Of a stretch of DNA of 64,000 nt, positions 26,762 to 35,503 are shown piece after piece. Positions within the stretch are counted from its first letter, which is position 1; the number at the start of each line of letters is the position of its first letter. Source of the stretch: Acidaminobacter hydrogenoformans DSM 2784 (GTDB lineage Bacteria; Bacillota; Clostridia; Peptostreptococcales; Acidaminobacteraceae); assembly GCF_900103005.1 (NCBI RefSeq), contig NZ_FMWL01000012.1, positions 1 to 64,000 of the forward strand, written 5' to 3'. A model generated the notes under the pieces. That model saw only the letters and a program-made list of their open reading frames with translations. It did no database searches and was not told the origin of the DNA. Position numbers and translations under genes: made by a program.

Positions 26762-27931
26762 ATGATGTTTACTAAGGAAGAATATCAAAACAGATTTCAA
26801 CGAATCAAGGATGAATTAAAGAATTACGAACACGATGCAGTCATAATCAGTAATGAAGATAATATTTACTGGTTAAGTGGATTTTTTGGCTTTGCTACCT
26901 TCAGGCCATTGTTCTTAGTTGTACACAAGGATATTGATGAGCCCTTCTTCATTACACCAAAACTGGAGTATGAAGCAGCTTTGGAGAGTACATGGATAAG
27001 TGATATTTCATTTTATATTGAATGGAAAGAAAAGGGAGCATTTTTAGATATTATCTCTTTATTGAAAAGCAAGATTGAGGAAAAAAAATTATCTTTTAGT
27101 AAAATTTTTGTCGAAACAGCAACAATGCCAGCATATCTTTATAACTCACTTAAACAAAACTTCAAAGGAATAGAAATGGATAATGATCTTATTTTGAGAA
27201 AGATTAGGATGATTAAATCACCTGAAGAGATTATGATTATGAGAAAAGTAGCTCAAGTGGTCATAGCGGAAGTAGAGGCTGCAACTAAAATTGCAAGAAT
27301 AGGTGTGGAAGAGTGGCAAATAAGCATGGCAGCTCAAAATGCAGGATATGAAAAAGCTGCTGAACTGTTACAAAATTATCCATTAATGACTCCGCTTTTC
27401 GCAGGGGTTCAAATGCTCCAGAGTGGTAGCAGATCTCATATAGTGCATGGAAGAGCCACAACTAAGAAAATCCAAGAAAACGATGTTATAATGATGTGTT
27501 TTTGTGAATATGCTCAATTTGCTGGATATCGTATGGGGTTTACGCGCCAGTTAATTGCAGGAATACCAACACCTGAATTTACAGATGTGTTTAATATTGC
27601 AAAACAATCACATGATGCCGCATTAACACAAATTAAACCGGGTGTAACCGGTGCAGAGTTAGATATCATAGCACGAAAAGTTATAGTAGAGGCAGGTTAT
27701 GGAGAATATATCACACATCGTACAGGAAGGGGGGTAGGGGCTTCTTATGTAGAAGGGCCAGAGGTAAAAGAAGGTGATGCTATTGCATTGCAACCAGGAA
27801 TGATTATAACAGTTGAGCCAGGCATATACGTACCGGGAGTCGGGGGTGCGCGAATTGAAGATACGGTGTTGATTACGGAAAATGGTTATGAGATTCTTAC
27901 GAAATTTCCTGATGAATTAAAAAGAATTTAA
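26762..27931 (+). CDS. M24-family creatinase-like protein without the usual metal ligands
   Basis: A 389-residue protein with the creatinase/prolidase layout: N-terminal domain (about 1-150) and pita-bread domain (about 155-389). Of the five metal ligands in M24 aminopeptidases, the two Asp are lost (NDVIMMCFCEY and AGYRMGFTRQ, around 240-262) and the HGxG His is Arg (TGRGVG, 321-326). Only the two Glu remain (ITVEPGIY, ARIEDTVL). Creatinase is likewise metal-free, and His229 (HIVHGRATTKK) aligns with its catalytic His232 by eye. A C-N hydrolase of the creatinase type is thus more likely than an Xaa-Pro aminopeptidase. First gene behind a sigma-54 promoter. Confidence 0.8.
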   Translation: MMFTKEEYQNRFQRIKDELKNYEHDAVIISNEDNIYWLSGFFGFATFRPLFLVVHKDIDEPFFITPKLEYEAALESTWISDISFYIEWKEKGAFLDIISLLKSKIEEKKLSFSKIFVETATMPAYLYNSLKQNFKGIEMDNDLILRKIRMIKSPEEIMIMRKVAQVVIAEVEAATKIARIGVEEWQISMAAQNAGYEKAAELLQNYPLMTPLFAGVQMLQSGSRSHIVHGRATTKKIQENDVIMMCFCEYAQFAGYRMGFTRQLIAGIPTPEFTDVFNIAKQSHDAALTQIKPGVTGAELDIIARKVIVEAGYGEYITHRTGRGVGASYVEGPEVKEGDAIALQPGMIITVEPGIYVPGVGGARIEDTVLITENGYEILTKFPDELKRI

Positions 27932-28004
27932 GTAATTTATGATCTGATATTTGCATCAAATGAATATGTTATTACTTGAAATGACTAATGCACTAAATTT
28001 TAAA

Positions 28005-28100
28005 GGCGGTTTTTCAGATCAAACCTCGTTCTTTCATTCATTTCAAGAATTTTTAGATTGATATTTACTGAAGATATCAACCTTTTATCAAGACGCAGGA
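28005..28100. other. decayed copy of the IS1634 flank
   Basis: About 70 bp here match 11727-11795, the downstream end of the broken transposase at 11.8-13.4 kb, at roughly 75% by eye (GATCAAACC...TCGTTCATTC...GATATCAACC). It is a scrap of the same insertion sequence. The rest of 27932-28340 has no supportable gene; a short open stretch reading IGTGIGRHYEKSRYL near 28215-28300 stays unidentified. Confidence 0.4.
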
Positions 28101-28358
28101 GAATGACACATTCTATAGAAAATAAAGTTATTATGAGAGCATATGAACATACATCTATTCGAACCAGAAAAGATAGATATGATGAAAATGGAGTGTGATA
28201 TATGTTTTATAATATGCTATAAAGATTGGAACCGGTATAGGCCGCCATTATGAGAAAAGCCGATACTTGATTGAAATTTTTAAAATGTGCAAAATTACAC
28301 TTGTTTAAATTGAAGGAATCTTAAGTAATTAAATTTTGTTTTGAGAGGAGACAGTATA

Positions 28359-29537
28359 TTGATCAAAGTAAAAGATTTGAAGCAGTATGAAACTGATATG
28401 ATCACTTGGCGCAGAGACTTTCATATGCATCCAGAAAAAGGATTTGATGAAGTTAGAACATCAGGGATTGTAGCTGACTTATTGGAGAGCTGGGGTCTTG
28501 AAGTTGTAAAAAATTTTTGTATGACGGCCGTCATTGGCATCCTGGACACAAAAAAACCAGGAAAAGTTATTGGAATAAGAGCAGATATGGATGCATTAAG
28601 CATGCAAGATCAAAAGGATGTTTCTTATAGATCAATAAATGCTGGGTTATGCCATTCTTGTGGACATGATGGACATACATCGATTTTACTTGGGATAGCG
28701 AAATATTTATCTGAACATCAAGAAGGGCTCACGGGCAAGGTAAAGTTTGTTTTTCAACCAGCAGAAGAAGGTCCACCACCTGGGGGAGCAAAACTCATCA
28801 TGCAAAATGGAATCTTGGACGATGTGGATATTATGATTGGTTCACATATTCACCCAAGTTACAAAACAGGAAAGATTATCGTCAAATATGATGAGATGTT
28901 AGCAAGCGGAGATTTTTTTGATGTTATCATTACTGGAAAAGGGGGACATGGTGCTTATCCTCATGAGTGCAACGATGTAATTAGTACGGCTTTGTTGGTA
29001 ATAACGGCTTTAAACAATATTATAAGCAGAGAAATAGATACGGTAAAACCAGGTGTCCTATCAGTATGTAATATCCAGGCAGGTGAAGCAAAGGCCAACA
29101 ATGTAATACCTCAGTCGATATCTTTTGGAGGGACATTTAGGACTCTTGATGAGGGGGTTAGAGAGCATATAATAGACAAGATAGACAAGATTTTGAAAAA
29201 TATTTGCTCAATGAACAATTGCACTTATGAATTCAACAATCAATTTATGTTTCCAATTTTAAGAAATAGCAATGAAGTGGTTGAAATAGTTAAAAACGTT
29301 GCAATTGATACGATTGGCTCGGATAATGTAGAAGTGATGGAGAATGTTGATATGGGATGTGAAGATTTTGCATATTACTCAACTAAAATTCCATCATGCT
29401 ATTTCTATTTTGGAGTAAGGAATGAAGCAAAGAATTGTACCGCTACATTTCATCACCCTGATTTTAATATGGATGAAGATAGTATGATTATTGTACAAGC
29501 TGTTATTATCAACACACTGTTAAAATTAATAGAATAA
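28359..29537 (+). CDS. M20D-family amidohydrolase / aminoacylase
   Basis: A 393-residue M20 metallohydrolase of the hippurate hydrolase/aminoacylase group. Metal-site motifs are complete: HSCGHDGHT (about 97-105), the Glu pair in QPAEEGPPPGG (about 132-142), GSHIHP, and the C-terminal FHHPDFNMDED. A dimerisation domain is inserted at about 180-290. AGAGGAG is eight bases before a TTG at 28359, preferred over the TTG at 28341. It hydrolyses an N-acyl amino acid or amide bond; substrate unknown. The membrane pair follows at 22 bp, so they are surely one operon. Confidence 0.9.
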   Translation: MIKVKDLKQYETDMITWRRDFHMHPEKGFDEVRTSGIVADLLESWGLEVVKNFCMTAVIGILDTKKPGKVIGIRADMDALSMQDQKDVSYRSINAGLCHSCGHDGHTSILLGIAKYLSEHQEGLTGKVKFVFQPAEEGPPPGGAKLIMQNGILDDVDIMIGSHIHPSYKTGKIIVKYDEMLASGDFFDVIITGKGGHGAYPHECNDVISTALLVITALNNIISREIDTVKPGVLSVCNIQAGEAKANNVIPQSISFGGTFRTLDEGVREHIIDKIDKILKNICSMNNCTYEFNNQFMFPILRNSNEVVEIVKNVAIDTIGSDNVEVMENVDMGCEDFAYYSTKIPSCYFYFGVRNEAKNCTATFHHPDFNMDEDSMIIVQAVIINTLLKLIE

Positions 29538-29559
29538 TAATTGGTTGGGGAGGCTTAAA

Positions 29560-30255
29560 ATGAGTTTTTTACAGATCGCTAATAGTCCCATATTGTGGGG
29601 GATTACCTTTATTGCTGTGACATTAGTTTTGTTTCAAGCAACAATTTTTCTCAAGAAAAGTTATAAAGCTGGTAAAGAACTTGGATTCACAAAAGAACAA
29701 TTAAATCTTGCATTTCGGACTGGAATAATTGCGTCGATAGGTCCTTCAATGGTTATTGTGGTAGGCATGGTTGCACTTTTAGTTACAGTAGGGGGACCAA
29801 CAGCACTAATGCGGCTTGCTTATATTGGCAGTGTATCTTATGAACTGATGTCTGTCGGATTTGCAGCAGATGCTTATGGTGTTGGGCGAACTGCCGCAGA
29901 AATGACTCCGCAAGTTTTTGTTACTGCTCTATGGTGTATGGCAATTGGCTGTATTGGTTGGGTATTGGTTACCGTTCTTTTTACCGATAAAATGGAGATT
30001 ATTAGAGATAAGATGGCAGGCGGAGAGTCAAAACTTATCCCAGTTATCTCCTCGGCAGCTATGCTTGGTGCGTATGGCTATTTCAATGCTGGTTATGTTA
30101 TAAGTATGAACAACAATACTATTGCTATCATGACTGGTTTTTTTACAATGTTAGGGATCACACTTTTATATCGGAAGACGAAAAATAGAATACTCAACGA
30201 ATGGGGATTGACAATAGCAATGCTGTTAGGTATGGCTTTTGCAGTAATATTTTAG
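29560..30255 (+). CDS. DUF5058-type polytopic membrane protein
   Basis: A 231-residue protein with about six hydrophobic helices. It begins MSFLQIANSPILWGITF, with a conserved-looking segment GIIASIGPSMVIVVGMVALL (about 52-72). GGGGAGG precedes the ATG at 29560. It lies between the M20 hydrolase and a second membrane protein (13 bp away), a set that suggests a two-subunit carrier for the hydrolase substrate or product. The DUF5058 assignment is from memory of the family; transport is inference. Confidence 0.7.
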   Translation: MSFLQIANSPILWGITFIAVTLVLFQATIFLKKSYKAGKELGFTKEQLNLAFRTGIIASIGPSMVIVVGMVALLVTVGGPTALMRLAYIGSVSYELMSVGFAADAYGVGRTAAEMTPQVFVTALWCMAIGCIGWVLVTVLFTDKMEIIRDKMAGGESKLIPVISSAAMLGAYGYFNAGYVISMNNNTIAIMTGFFTMLGITLLYRKTKNRILNEWGLTIAMLLGMAFAVIF

Positions 30256-30268
30256 AGAGGAGAAAAAA

Positions 30269-30994
30269 ATGGTTGAAACTGAAATGAAAAGCGTCGGAAC
30301 TAATGTCGTAACTAATGATGAATATTATAAAAATATATACTTACCTCAAATCAGCAAACTGGGGAAAAAAACCGGCTGGCTTGGAGTATTATTAATATTT
30401 GCTCCTGTCTTAGCTGTAACATTTTTCTTTAGAATAGTCCCAGAAATGGATTTGTTAATCATAGCTATAACCGCTCAATTGTCAGTTAATGCAATATGGT
30501 GGATTATTGAACCAATCTCGTTTTATCCAATTTTAGGTGTGCCGGGTACATATATGGCCTTTTTATCTGGAAATATCTCGAATTTGAGGATACCTTGTGC
30601 GGCAGCCGCTCAAAGAGCCCTTAACATCGAACCAGGTTCTGAAAAGGCAACGATTGTATCTACAATTGGAGTTGCTGCTTCCGTATATGTTAATGTCATA
30701 TTACTTATTATTGCTGTTGTAATTGGTAGCAGCATATTAGAGCAAATGCCAGATGCTGTAAAAATCAGTCTTAACTTTCTCTTACCGGCTTTGTTTGGAG
30801 CAATCTTTGCGCAATTTGCGATTGATGACAAAAAGACGGGTGCTTTCGCTATGATAATTGCGATTGGATCCCTACTTATGTATAACCAGGGAATGTTTGA
30901 TTGGTTGCCTTTAGATCCATTTATTGCAGTTATCTTGACTCCGATATTTGGCACGATTCTGGTGGCCAGAATTATGTACAAAAGAAGTCAATAA
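30269..30994 (+). CDS. membrane protein, partner of the DUF5058 protein
   Basis: A 241-residue protein. A soluble N-terminus of about 35 residues is followed by roughly six helices. A Gly/Pro-rich segment (YPILGVPGTYMAFLSGNISN, about 91-110) resembles a re-entrant loop of a permease, and the following CAAAAQRALNIEPGSEKA is polar. AGAGAGGAG lies before the ATG. The tight spacing with the preceding gene suggests one complex. I do not recognise a named family. Confidence 0.65.
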   Translation: MVETEMKSVGTNVVTNDEYYKNIYLPQISKLGKKTGWLGVLLIFAPVLAVTFFFRIVPEMDLLIIAITAQLSVNAIWWIIEPISFYPILGVPGTYMAFLSGNISNLRIPCAAAAQRALNIEPGSEKATIVSTIGVAASVYVNVILLIIAVVIGSSILEQMPDAVKISLNFLLPALFGAIFAQFAIDDKKTGAFAMIIAIGSLLMYNQGMFDWLPLDPFIAVILTPIFGTILVARIMYKRSQ

Positions 30995-31149
30995 ACAATT
31001 TATTAGGCTCAATACATTGTCTGGATTTAAAAAAGTTTTAGTAACTGAAATTAAGGGTCATGAATTTTTTTAACAGTTATACCAAAGACGTCAATACATT
31101 AATGATGAATAACAATAAACATAATTTACAACCGAAGGAAGATTTTAAT

Positions 31150-31788
31150 ATGAATAGAAAAAAAGTATTAATTATCAATAATGAGAGGGATCCAGATGAT
31201 TTTGGCTGGATTCCTAGATTAAAAAGTGCTATTGAGGCTATAGAATCCGTACACTTTATAATGCAGCATTTCTCAAGTGTTTCTATTGATAATATTGAAA
31301 TAATAGAACCCGACTGCATCATTATTTACGGAAGAGTGACACATCACTGGGATTTAGAAGAAATCATGCAATCGTACCTTTCAGAATTAGAAATGATTCA
31401 AGCGTTACAAAAGCCGACCCTAGGAATTTGTGCAGGGTTGGAGTTAATGGCAATAGCGTTTGGCGGAGAAATCGGTCGAATGTCAGAAAATGGTATGGGG
31501 GATGTTCTTGAGGAAGGGTATATTCGGAAGACAATATTAAAGAAAAATCCGTTATTTGAAGGATTGGAAGGAACTTTTTGCTGTAGAGAATTACACAGAG
31601 AAGAGGTGAAAGTATTACCAGCAGAATTTGAGTTGTTAGCTACTAGTGAAATGTGTAGAGTGCAAGGAATTAAGCACAAAGACAAACCAATGTATGGTGT
31701 TCAATTCCATCCGGAATGGTATAATTCTGATTATCCGGATGGTAGCATAATATTGCACAACTTCTTAAAAATTTGCCATGTAGTTTAA
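31150..31788 (+). CDS. class I glutamine amidotransferase-like protein
   Basis: A 212-residue triad amidotransferase domain. The nucleophile elbow is LGICAGLELMA (Cys at about 96) and the catalytic His-x-Glu is VQFHPEWY (about 187). An upstream in-frame ATG at 31060 would add 30 polar residues; GAAGGAAG before 31150 favours the shorter form. It stands alone, without a synthase partner, so a hydrolase role (gamma-glutamyl or similar) at the end of the M24-M20 cluster is plausible. The substrate is unknown. Confidence 0.8.
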   Translation: MNRKKVLIINNERDPDDFGWIPRLKSAIEAIESVHFIMQHFSSVSIDNIEIIEPDCIIIYGRVTHHWDLEEIMQSYLSELEMIQALQKPTLGICAGLELMAIAFGGEIGRMSENGMGDVLEEGYIRKTILKKNPLFEGLEGTFCCRELHREEVKVLPAEFELLATSEMCRVQGIKHKDKPMYGVQFHPEWYNSDYPDGSIILHNFLKICHVV

Positions 31789-32056
31789 ACAAGCATGATA
31801 CAAAGGGAATTATTGCCATTGCACAAAAAAACAATTCGAAATCACACTTGGAACACCACCGACAGTTAAAATAAATTATGGGTATCATTTTAGTGAACGG
31901 TTAAAGTAAGACTCCCATTGGTGCATTAAGCCCGCTATTTAGACCGACTTCAGATCTCTTCTGAACCACAGATTGAGATCCTCTTTACACAGAAGCTCGT
32001 AGGGTAGAAAAGCCTTTTTAGAGAGCTGCGCCGTATCTTACACCATCGATGGGAAC

Positions 32057-32158
32057 ATGATGGATGTCTTGTACGAGCGTTGTTGTAGGTTGGATGTCCA
32101 TAAAGACAGTATTGAGCTTGTGTTCTTTTGGGTCAATAATTGCATGGATTTAAAATAG
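32057..32158 (+). pseudogene. IS110 transposase N-terminal remnant
   Basis: MDVLYERCCRLDVHKDSIELV matches the start of IS110-family transposases (the catalytic Asp of the LDVHK segment). It stops after 33 codons. 31790-32050 shows no gene. Confidence 0.5.
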
Positions 32159-32229
32159 TACTTCGCCATGAGACAATAGGTTTAAACAAAGTGGCGCGCA
32201 CTTATCAATTAACATAAATGAAACCGTTT

Positions 32230-32350
32230 GAGCGTCAAGTCTTTGTTTGAGGATCAGGGTATTCGAAAAGTGCAGTGCTACTATTGGTTAAAAATCATTC
32301 GTGAGGAATCACTTGACCAATGGGCCACGCTGGCCATCAACCTTAGTTAG
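32230..32350 (+). pseudogene. IS66 TnpA-like remnant
   Basis: The frame reads FEDQGIRKVQCYYWLKIIREE, typical of the YYWL segment of IS66 TnpA, and ends within the DNA leading to the element end at 32356. No start remains. Confidence 0.5.
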
Positions 32351-32355
32351 ACTAT

Positions 32356-32416
32356 CAATTGGTCAACCCCATTTAGCCATTAGTAAGTCATCTTGATGAA
32401 GCTAATGGCTTTTTTT
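32356..32416. repeat. shared element end, copy 3, at the prophage left end
   Basis: GGTCAACCCC is followed by AGCCATTAG (32375-32383), a loop, and CTAATGGCT (32402-32410) with seven Ts. It directly abuts the stop of the intact recombinase. It serves as a plus-strand terminator and is the best candidate for the prophage attachment region. Confidence 0.55.
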
Positions 32417-33994
32417 CTACCCCTCAACCTCCGTCCCATCCTTAAAACAAAACCTCAAGCCCCCATCCTCCAGCACCATAACCTTCTGAGTCGTCAAAGT
32501 CCAGAGCCTTTCATCAAACTCATCAAGTACCCGACCACAGCCTTCAATATCCCGAATAAATCCTTTAAGCGTATGGCTCCGGCTCTGCCTCTCACTTTTT
32601 ATTTCTTCTAACGCCGTAACCCTCTCAGTCGCCTTCTCATGGCGCGCCACGTATCCGTCATGCTGCTTTTCCCACTCAACTTGACTTATGGCTTTATGGG
32701 CATTTTCGTAAATAGCTTTTTTAGATTCATCAACGACGGCCGCGATTTCCTCATGTAGTTTATCAATTTCCTCGTCGATCTTCGTGTTGTCGGCAAGGTG
32801 TTCGATCGCGATTTCGCAGTTCTTGATAAGCTCTTCCTTAACTTCGAAGAGGGTGTTAAAGGCTATAACAAATTTTTCTTTAACTTCATCTTCTGTGACA
32901 TACGGGGTAGAGCATGTGTCTACCCCTTTATATTTGTCATTACACTGCCAGATGACCTTACGATGCTTGGTGTTCGAAGCCCAGACCTTTGGGCCGAAGT
33001 ACCCACCACATTCAAAGCAGACTAGCTTAGCAGAAAGTGGGTTTTGACAGCCGTTTGGCCTGCCGAGCTTTTTTCGCCTCTGGAGTTCAACCTGCACGGC
33101 TTCAAACTCATCTGGTGAGATGATGGCGGGGTGGCTGTTCTGGACGTAGTATCGTGGGGCTTCGCCTTCATTGATTTTGACTTTTTTGGTAAGAAAGTCC
33201 ACCGTTATTTTTTTCTGAAGTATGGCATCTCCAGAATACTTCTCATTGGTTAGAATAGACTCAACCGTTCCAACCTGCCATCTTTTCTTGCCAGCGGGGG
33301 AGAGGATCTCCTGAGCTGTCAGGTGGCGTGCAATGTAGGAGCATGTTTTTCCTTCTATAAATAAGCGGTAGATCATCCGCACTACTACCGCCTGGCTTTC
33401 TACAATTTTAGGTGTACCGTCTTCGCCTTTTTCATAGCCCAGGAAATGTTTATAAGGCATGCTGACTTTACCATCGGCGAAACGCTTGCGGTGGCCCCAT
33501 GCCACGTTTTCACTTAAATTTTTTGATTCTTCTTGGGCCAAACTGGAAAATATGGATAATAATAACTCTCCTTTGCTATCAAAGGTGTAAATGTTCTCTT
33601 TTTCAAAATAAACCTCAACGCCTTTATCTTTGAGTTTACGTATCGTTGATAAGCTGTCTACAGTGTTTCGAGCAAATCGGCTAATGGATTTAGTGATGAT
33701 GAGATCGATCTTTCCTGCGACGGCGTCATCAACCATTCTATTAAATCCTGCTCTACCTTTTGTACTAACACCGCTGATACCTTCATCCGTATAAATGTCG
33801 ATAAACTCAAGATCTGGCCGCTTATCGATGTATTCATTGTAATAATCCACCTGGGCTCGATAGGAGTTGAGCTGTTCTTCGCTATCAGTAGAGACTCTGG
33901 CGTATGCTGCGGTTCGTCTTTTTGATGGGTTGTTTAAAGGGTTTGCAGTATTCTTATGAATCGTTGCAGGATAAATGATAACACTCGATGCCAC
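32417..33994 (-). CDS. large serine recombinase, second gene of prophage pair
   Basis: A 525-residue intact recombinase. The nucleophile lies in TAAYARVST (about 28-36) and the Arg cluster is SISRFARN. The recombinase domain (about 165-270) is followed by a zinc ribbon (LVCFECGGYFGP), a long coiled coil (about 390-480) and a C-terminal strand. The GTG start is seven bases after AAGGAGG and one base beyond the previous gene's stop, so the two are translationally coupled. Three truncated relatives of this gene lie at 2.3, 13.4-13.9 and 19.6 kb. Probably the phage integrase/excisionase pair. Confidence 0.92.
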   Translation of the reverse strand: MASSVIIYPATIHKNTANPLNNPSKRRTAAYARVSTDSEEQLNSYRAQVDYYNEYIDKRPDLEFIDIYTDEGISGVSTKGRAGFNRMVDDAVAGKIDLIITKSISRFARNTVDSLSTIRKLKDKGVEVYFEKENIYTFDSKGELLLSIFSSLAQEESKNLSENVAWGHRKRFADGKVSMPYKHFLGYEKGEDGTPKIVESQAVVVRMIYRLFIEGKTCSYIARHLTAQEILSPAGKKRWQVGTVESILTNEKYSGDAILQKKITVDFLTKKVKINEGEAPRYYVQNSHPAIISPDEFEAVQVELQRRKKLGRPNGCQNPLSAKLVCFECGGYFGPKVWASNTKHRKVIWQCNDKYKGVDTCSTPYVTEDEVKEKFVIAFNTLFEVKEELIKNCEIAIEHLADNTKIDEEIDKLHEEIAAVVDESKKAIYENAHKAISQVEWEKQHDGYVARHEKATERVTALEEIKSERQSRSHTLKGFIRDIEGCGRVLDEFDERLWTLTTQKVMVLEDGGLRFCFKDGTEVEG

Positions 33995-33995
33995 A

Positions 33996-35288
33996 TTAAT
34001 GCCTCCTTGCTTTTATGCGCGCAGCTTCACGCATCTGGGTTGTCCAGCTTTCGCTTCGGGATTTTTTGTGCCAGATCTTCTCTACCTCATGGTCATCCCG
34101 AAAGATAAAGACTAACCTTTGATCTGTATGGACCCGGATCTCGGATATTTCATCTTTGAAACGCTTCTCATCAAAATCCGTTTGGTTTAAGACCTCAGCA
34201 CTCATCTCGTAGAGTACGGAATCCGGTATTTGCCGAGCCGGGCAGACGTCTTTACCCTTATTCAAATAGGTTGAGCATTTCCAGACGACGCTGCCATGGA
34301 GTGCTTTTCTTTTATACTTTTTACCACAGTGACCACAGATGATCATACCGCTAAAGGGGTATCGATTGCGGTTGCCGGTGATCACCCTTGAAAGGCTGCG
34401 CCTAATGTCTAGTATTTCTTTAGCCATTTCAAAAGTGGCTTCATCGATAATGGCAGGGTGGGTATCGCGAGCGACATACTTTGGAAGTTCACCTTTGTTG
34501 ATGACGAGCTTCTTCTCAAGATGGTCTTTTACGAACTTTTTCATGAGCACGGCATGCCCCGTGTATTTTTCGTTTTTGATGATAGCCATGACACTATCAG
34601 CTGTCCACTTATCACTGCGAAGAGGGGGGATACCCATTTTCGTCAGTTTCTTTGCGATCGTGCCGCCACCCATGCCGTTAATGTAATCATCAAAAATCAT
34701 GCGTACCGTTGTGGCTTGTTCAGGATCAATCTCGACGTTACCATTTGAAATCTGGTATCCGTACATAAACCTTAGACCTGCCAGTTCACCTTTTTCGAAC
34801 TTCTTTCGAATCCGCCATTTGCAGTTTTCACTCACAGAAAAACTCTCGGCTTCAGCATAAGCTCCGAAAATGGTCAGAACGAGTTCTCCATCGTCACTTA
34901 GCGTATTGATATTCTGCTCTTCAAAGAAGACGCCAACGCCGATGTCTTTAAGTCCTCTGATTATCGTAAGTAGGTCCACTGTGTTGCGTGCAAGGCGAGA
35001 GGCGCTTTTTATCATGACAAGATCAATTCTACCAGCCCTACAATCGTCAAGAAGCCGATTTAGTTCAGGTCGGTTCTGCTTTGTCCCAGTCATGGCTTCA
35101 TCTGCATAGACCCCAGCGTAAACCCAGCCAGGCTCATTTTGAATGTAATCACTGTAATGACTTACCTGCGCAGCAAGTGAATGCAGCATGGCATCTTTAC
35201 CTGAGGACACTCTGGCATAGGCCGCTACCCTTTTGAACTCTGGTAGTTTAGGTAGAGGTCTATCTGTTCTGGTGATGATAGGTTCCAT
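33996..35288 (-). CDS. large serine recombinase, first gene of prophage pair
   Basis: A 430-residue recombinase. The catalytic Ser lies in VAAYARVSS (about 21-29) and the Arg motif is SASRLARN. A recombinase domain (about 185-290) is followed by the zinc ribbon MIICGHCGKKY ... WKCSTY and a basic C-terminus. AAGGAGGG precedes the ATG. Its upstream region carries the prophage promoter motif found twice more at 59.6 and 61.3 kb. Its overlap-style pairing mirrors the two plus-strand cassettes. Confidence 0.92.
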   Translation of the reverse strand: MEPIITRTDRPLPKLPEFKRVAAYARVSSGKDAMLHSLAAQVSHYSDYIQNEPGWVYAGVYADEAMTGTKQNRPELNRLLDDCRAGRIDLVMIKSASRLARNTVDLLTIIRGLKDIGVGVFFEEQNINTLSDDGELVLTIFGAYAEAESFSVSENCKWRIRKKFEKGELAGLRFMYGYQISNGNVEIDPEQATTVRMIFDDYINGMGGGTIAKKLTKMGIPPLRSDKWTADSVMAIIKNEKYTGHAVLMKKFVKDHLEKKLVINKGELPKYVARDTHPAIIDEATFEMAKEILDIRRSLSRVITGNRNRYPFSGMIICGHCGKKYKRKALHGSVVWKCSTYLNKGKDVCPARQIPDSVLYEMSAEVLNQTDFDEKRFKDEISEIRVHTDQRLVFIFRDDHEVEKIWHKKSRSESWTTQMREAARIKARRH

Positions 35289-35305
35289 CGTTTTTCCCTC
35301 CTTCT

Positions 35306-35342
35306 GGTTACATATATCACTCGTAAAGTTACTAATAGCAAG
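35306..35342 (-). promoter_or_regulatory. repeated prophage promoter motif, copy a (recombinase operon)
   Basis: On the minus strand CTTGCTATT is followed, with a fixed 16-nt gap from TTGCTA, by TGATATATGTAACC. The same boxes at the same spacing precede 59578 and 61284. It lies 18 bp before the recombinase start. Confidence 0.6.
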
Positions 35343-35344
35343 GA

Positions 35345-35503
35345 TTACAGGCGATAAATGCTGTCTTTTGGAAGGTTATATTTGTCTGCCATGATAGCAG
35401 AAAGCGCCTTAAATTCATCATCCGTAATGAGACAATCATCAAGCCATTTTCTAAAAGTAAGCATGGCGGTATAGTAGTGAATGATGTCTGTAGTATTAGT
35501 CAT
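35345..35503 (-). CDS. SHOCT-like small protein
   Basis: A 52-residue protein, mostly helical: a first helix (IIHYYTAMLTFRKWLDD) is followed by a short C-terminal domain CLITDDEFKALSAIMADKY, which resembles SHOCT domains (an LI-T/S-x-E-E-F helix). The ATG overlaps the stop of the preceding gene as ATGA, so translation is coupled. The stop falls just before the recombinase promoter motif. Such small proteins often sit next to tandem recombinase genes in Firmicutes. Confidence 0.7.
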   Translation of the reverse strand: MTNTTDIIHYYTAMLTFRKWLDDCLITDDEFKALSAIMADKYNLPKDSIYRL

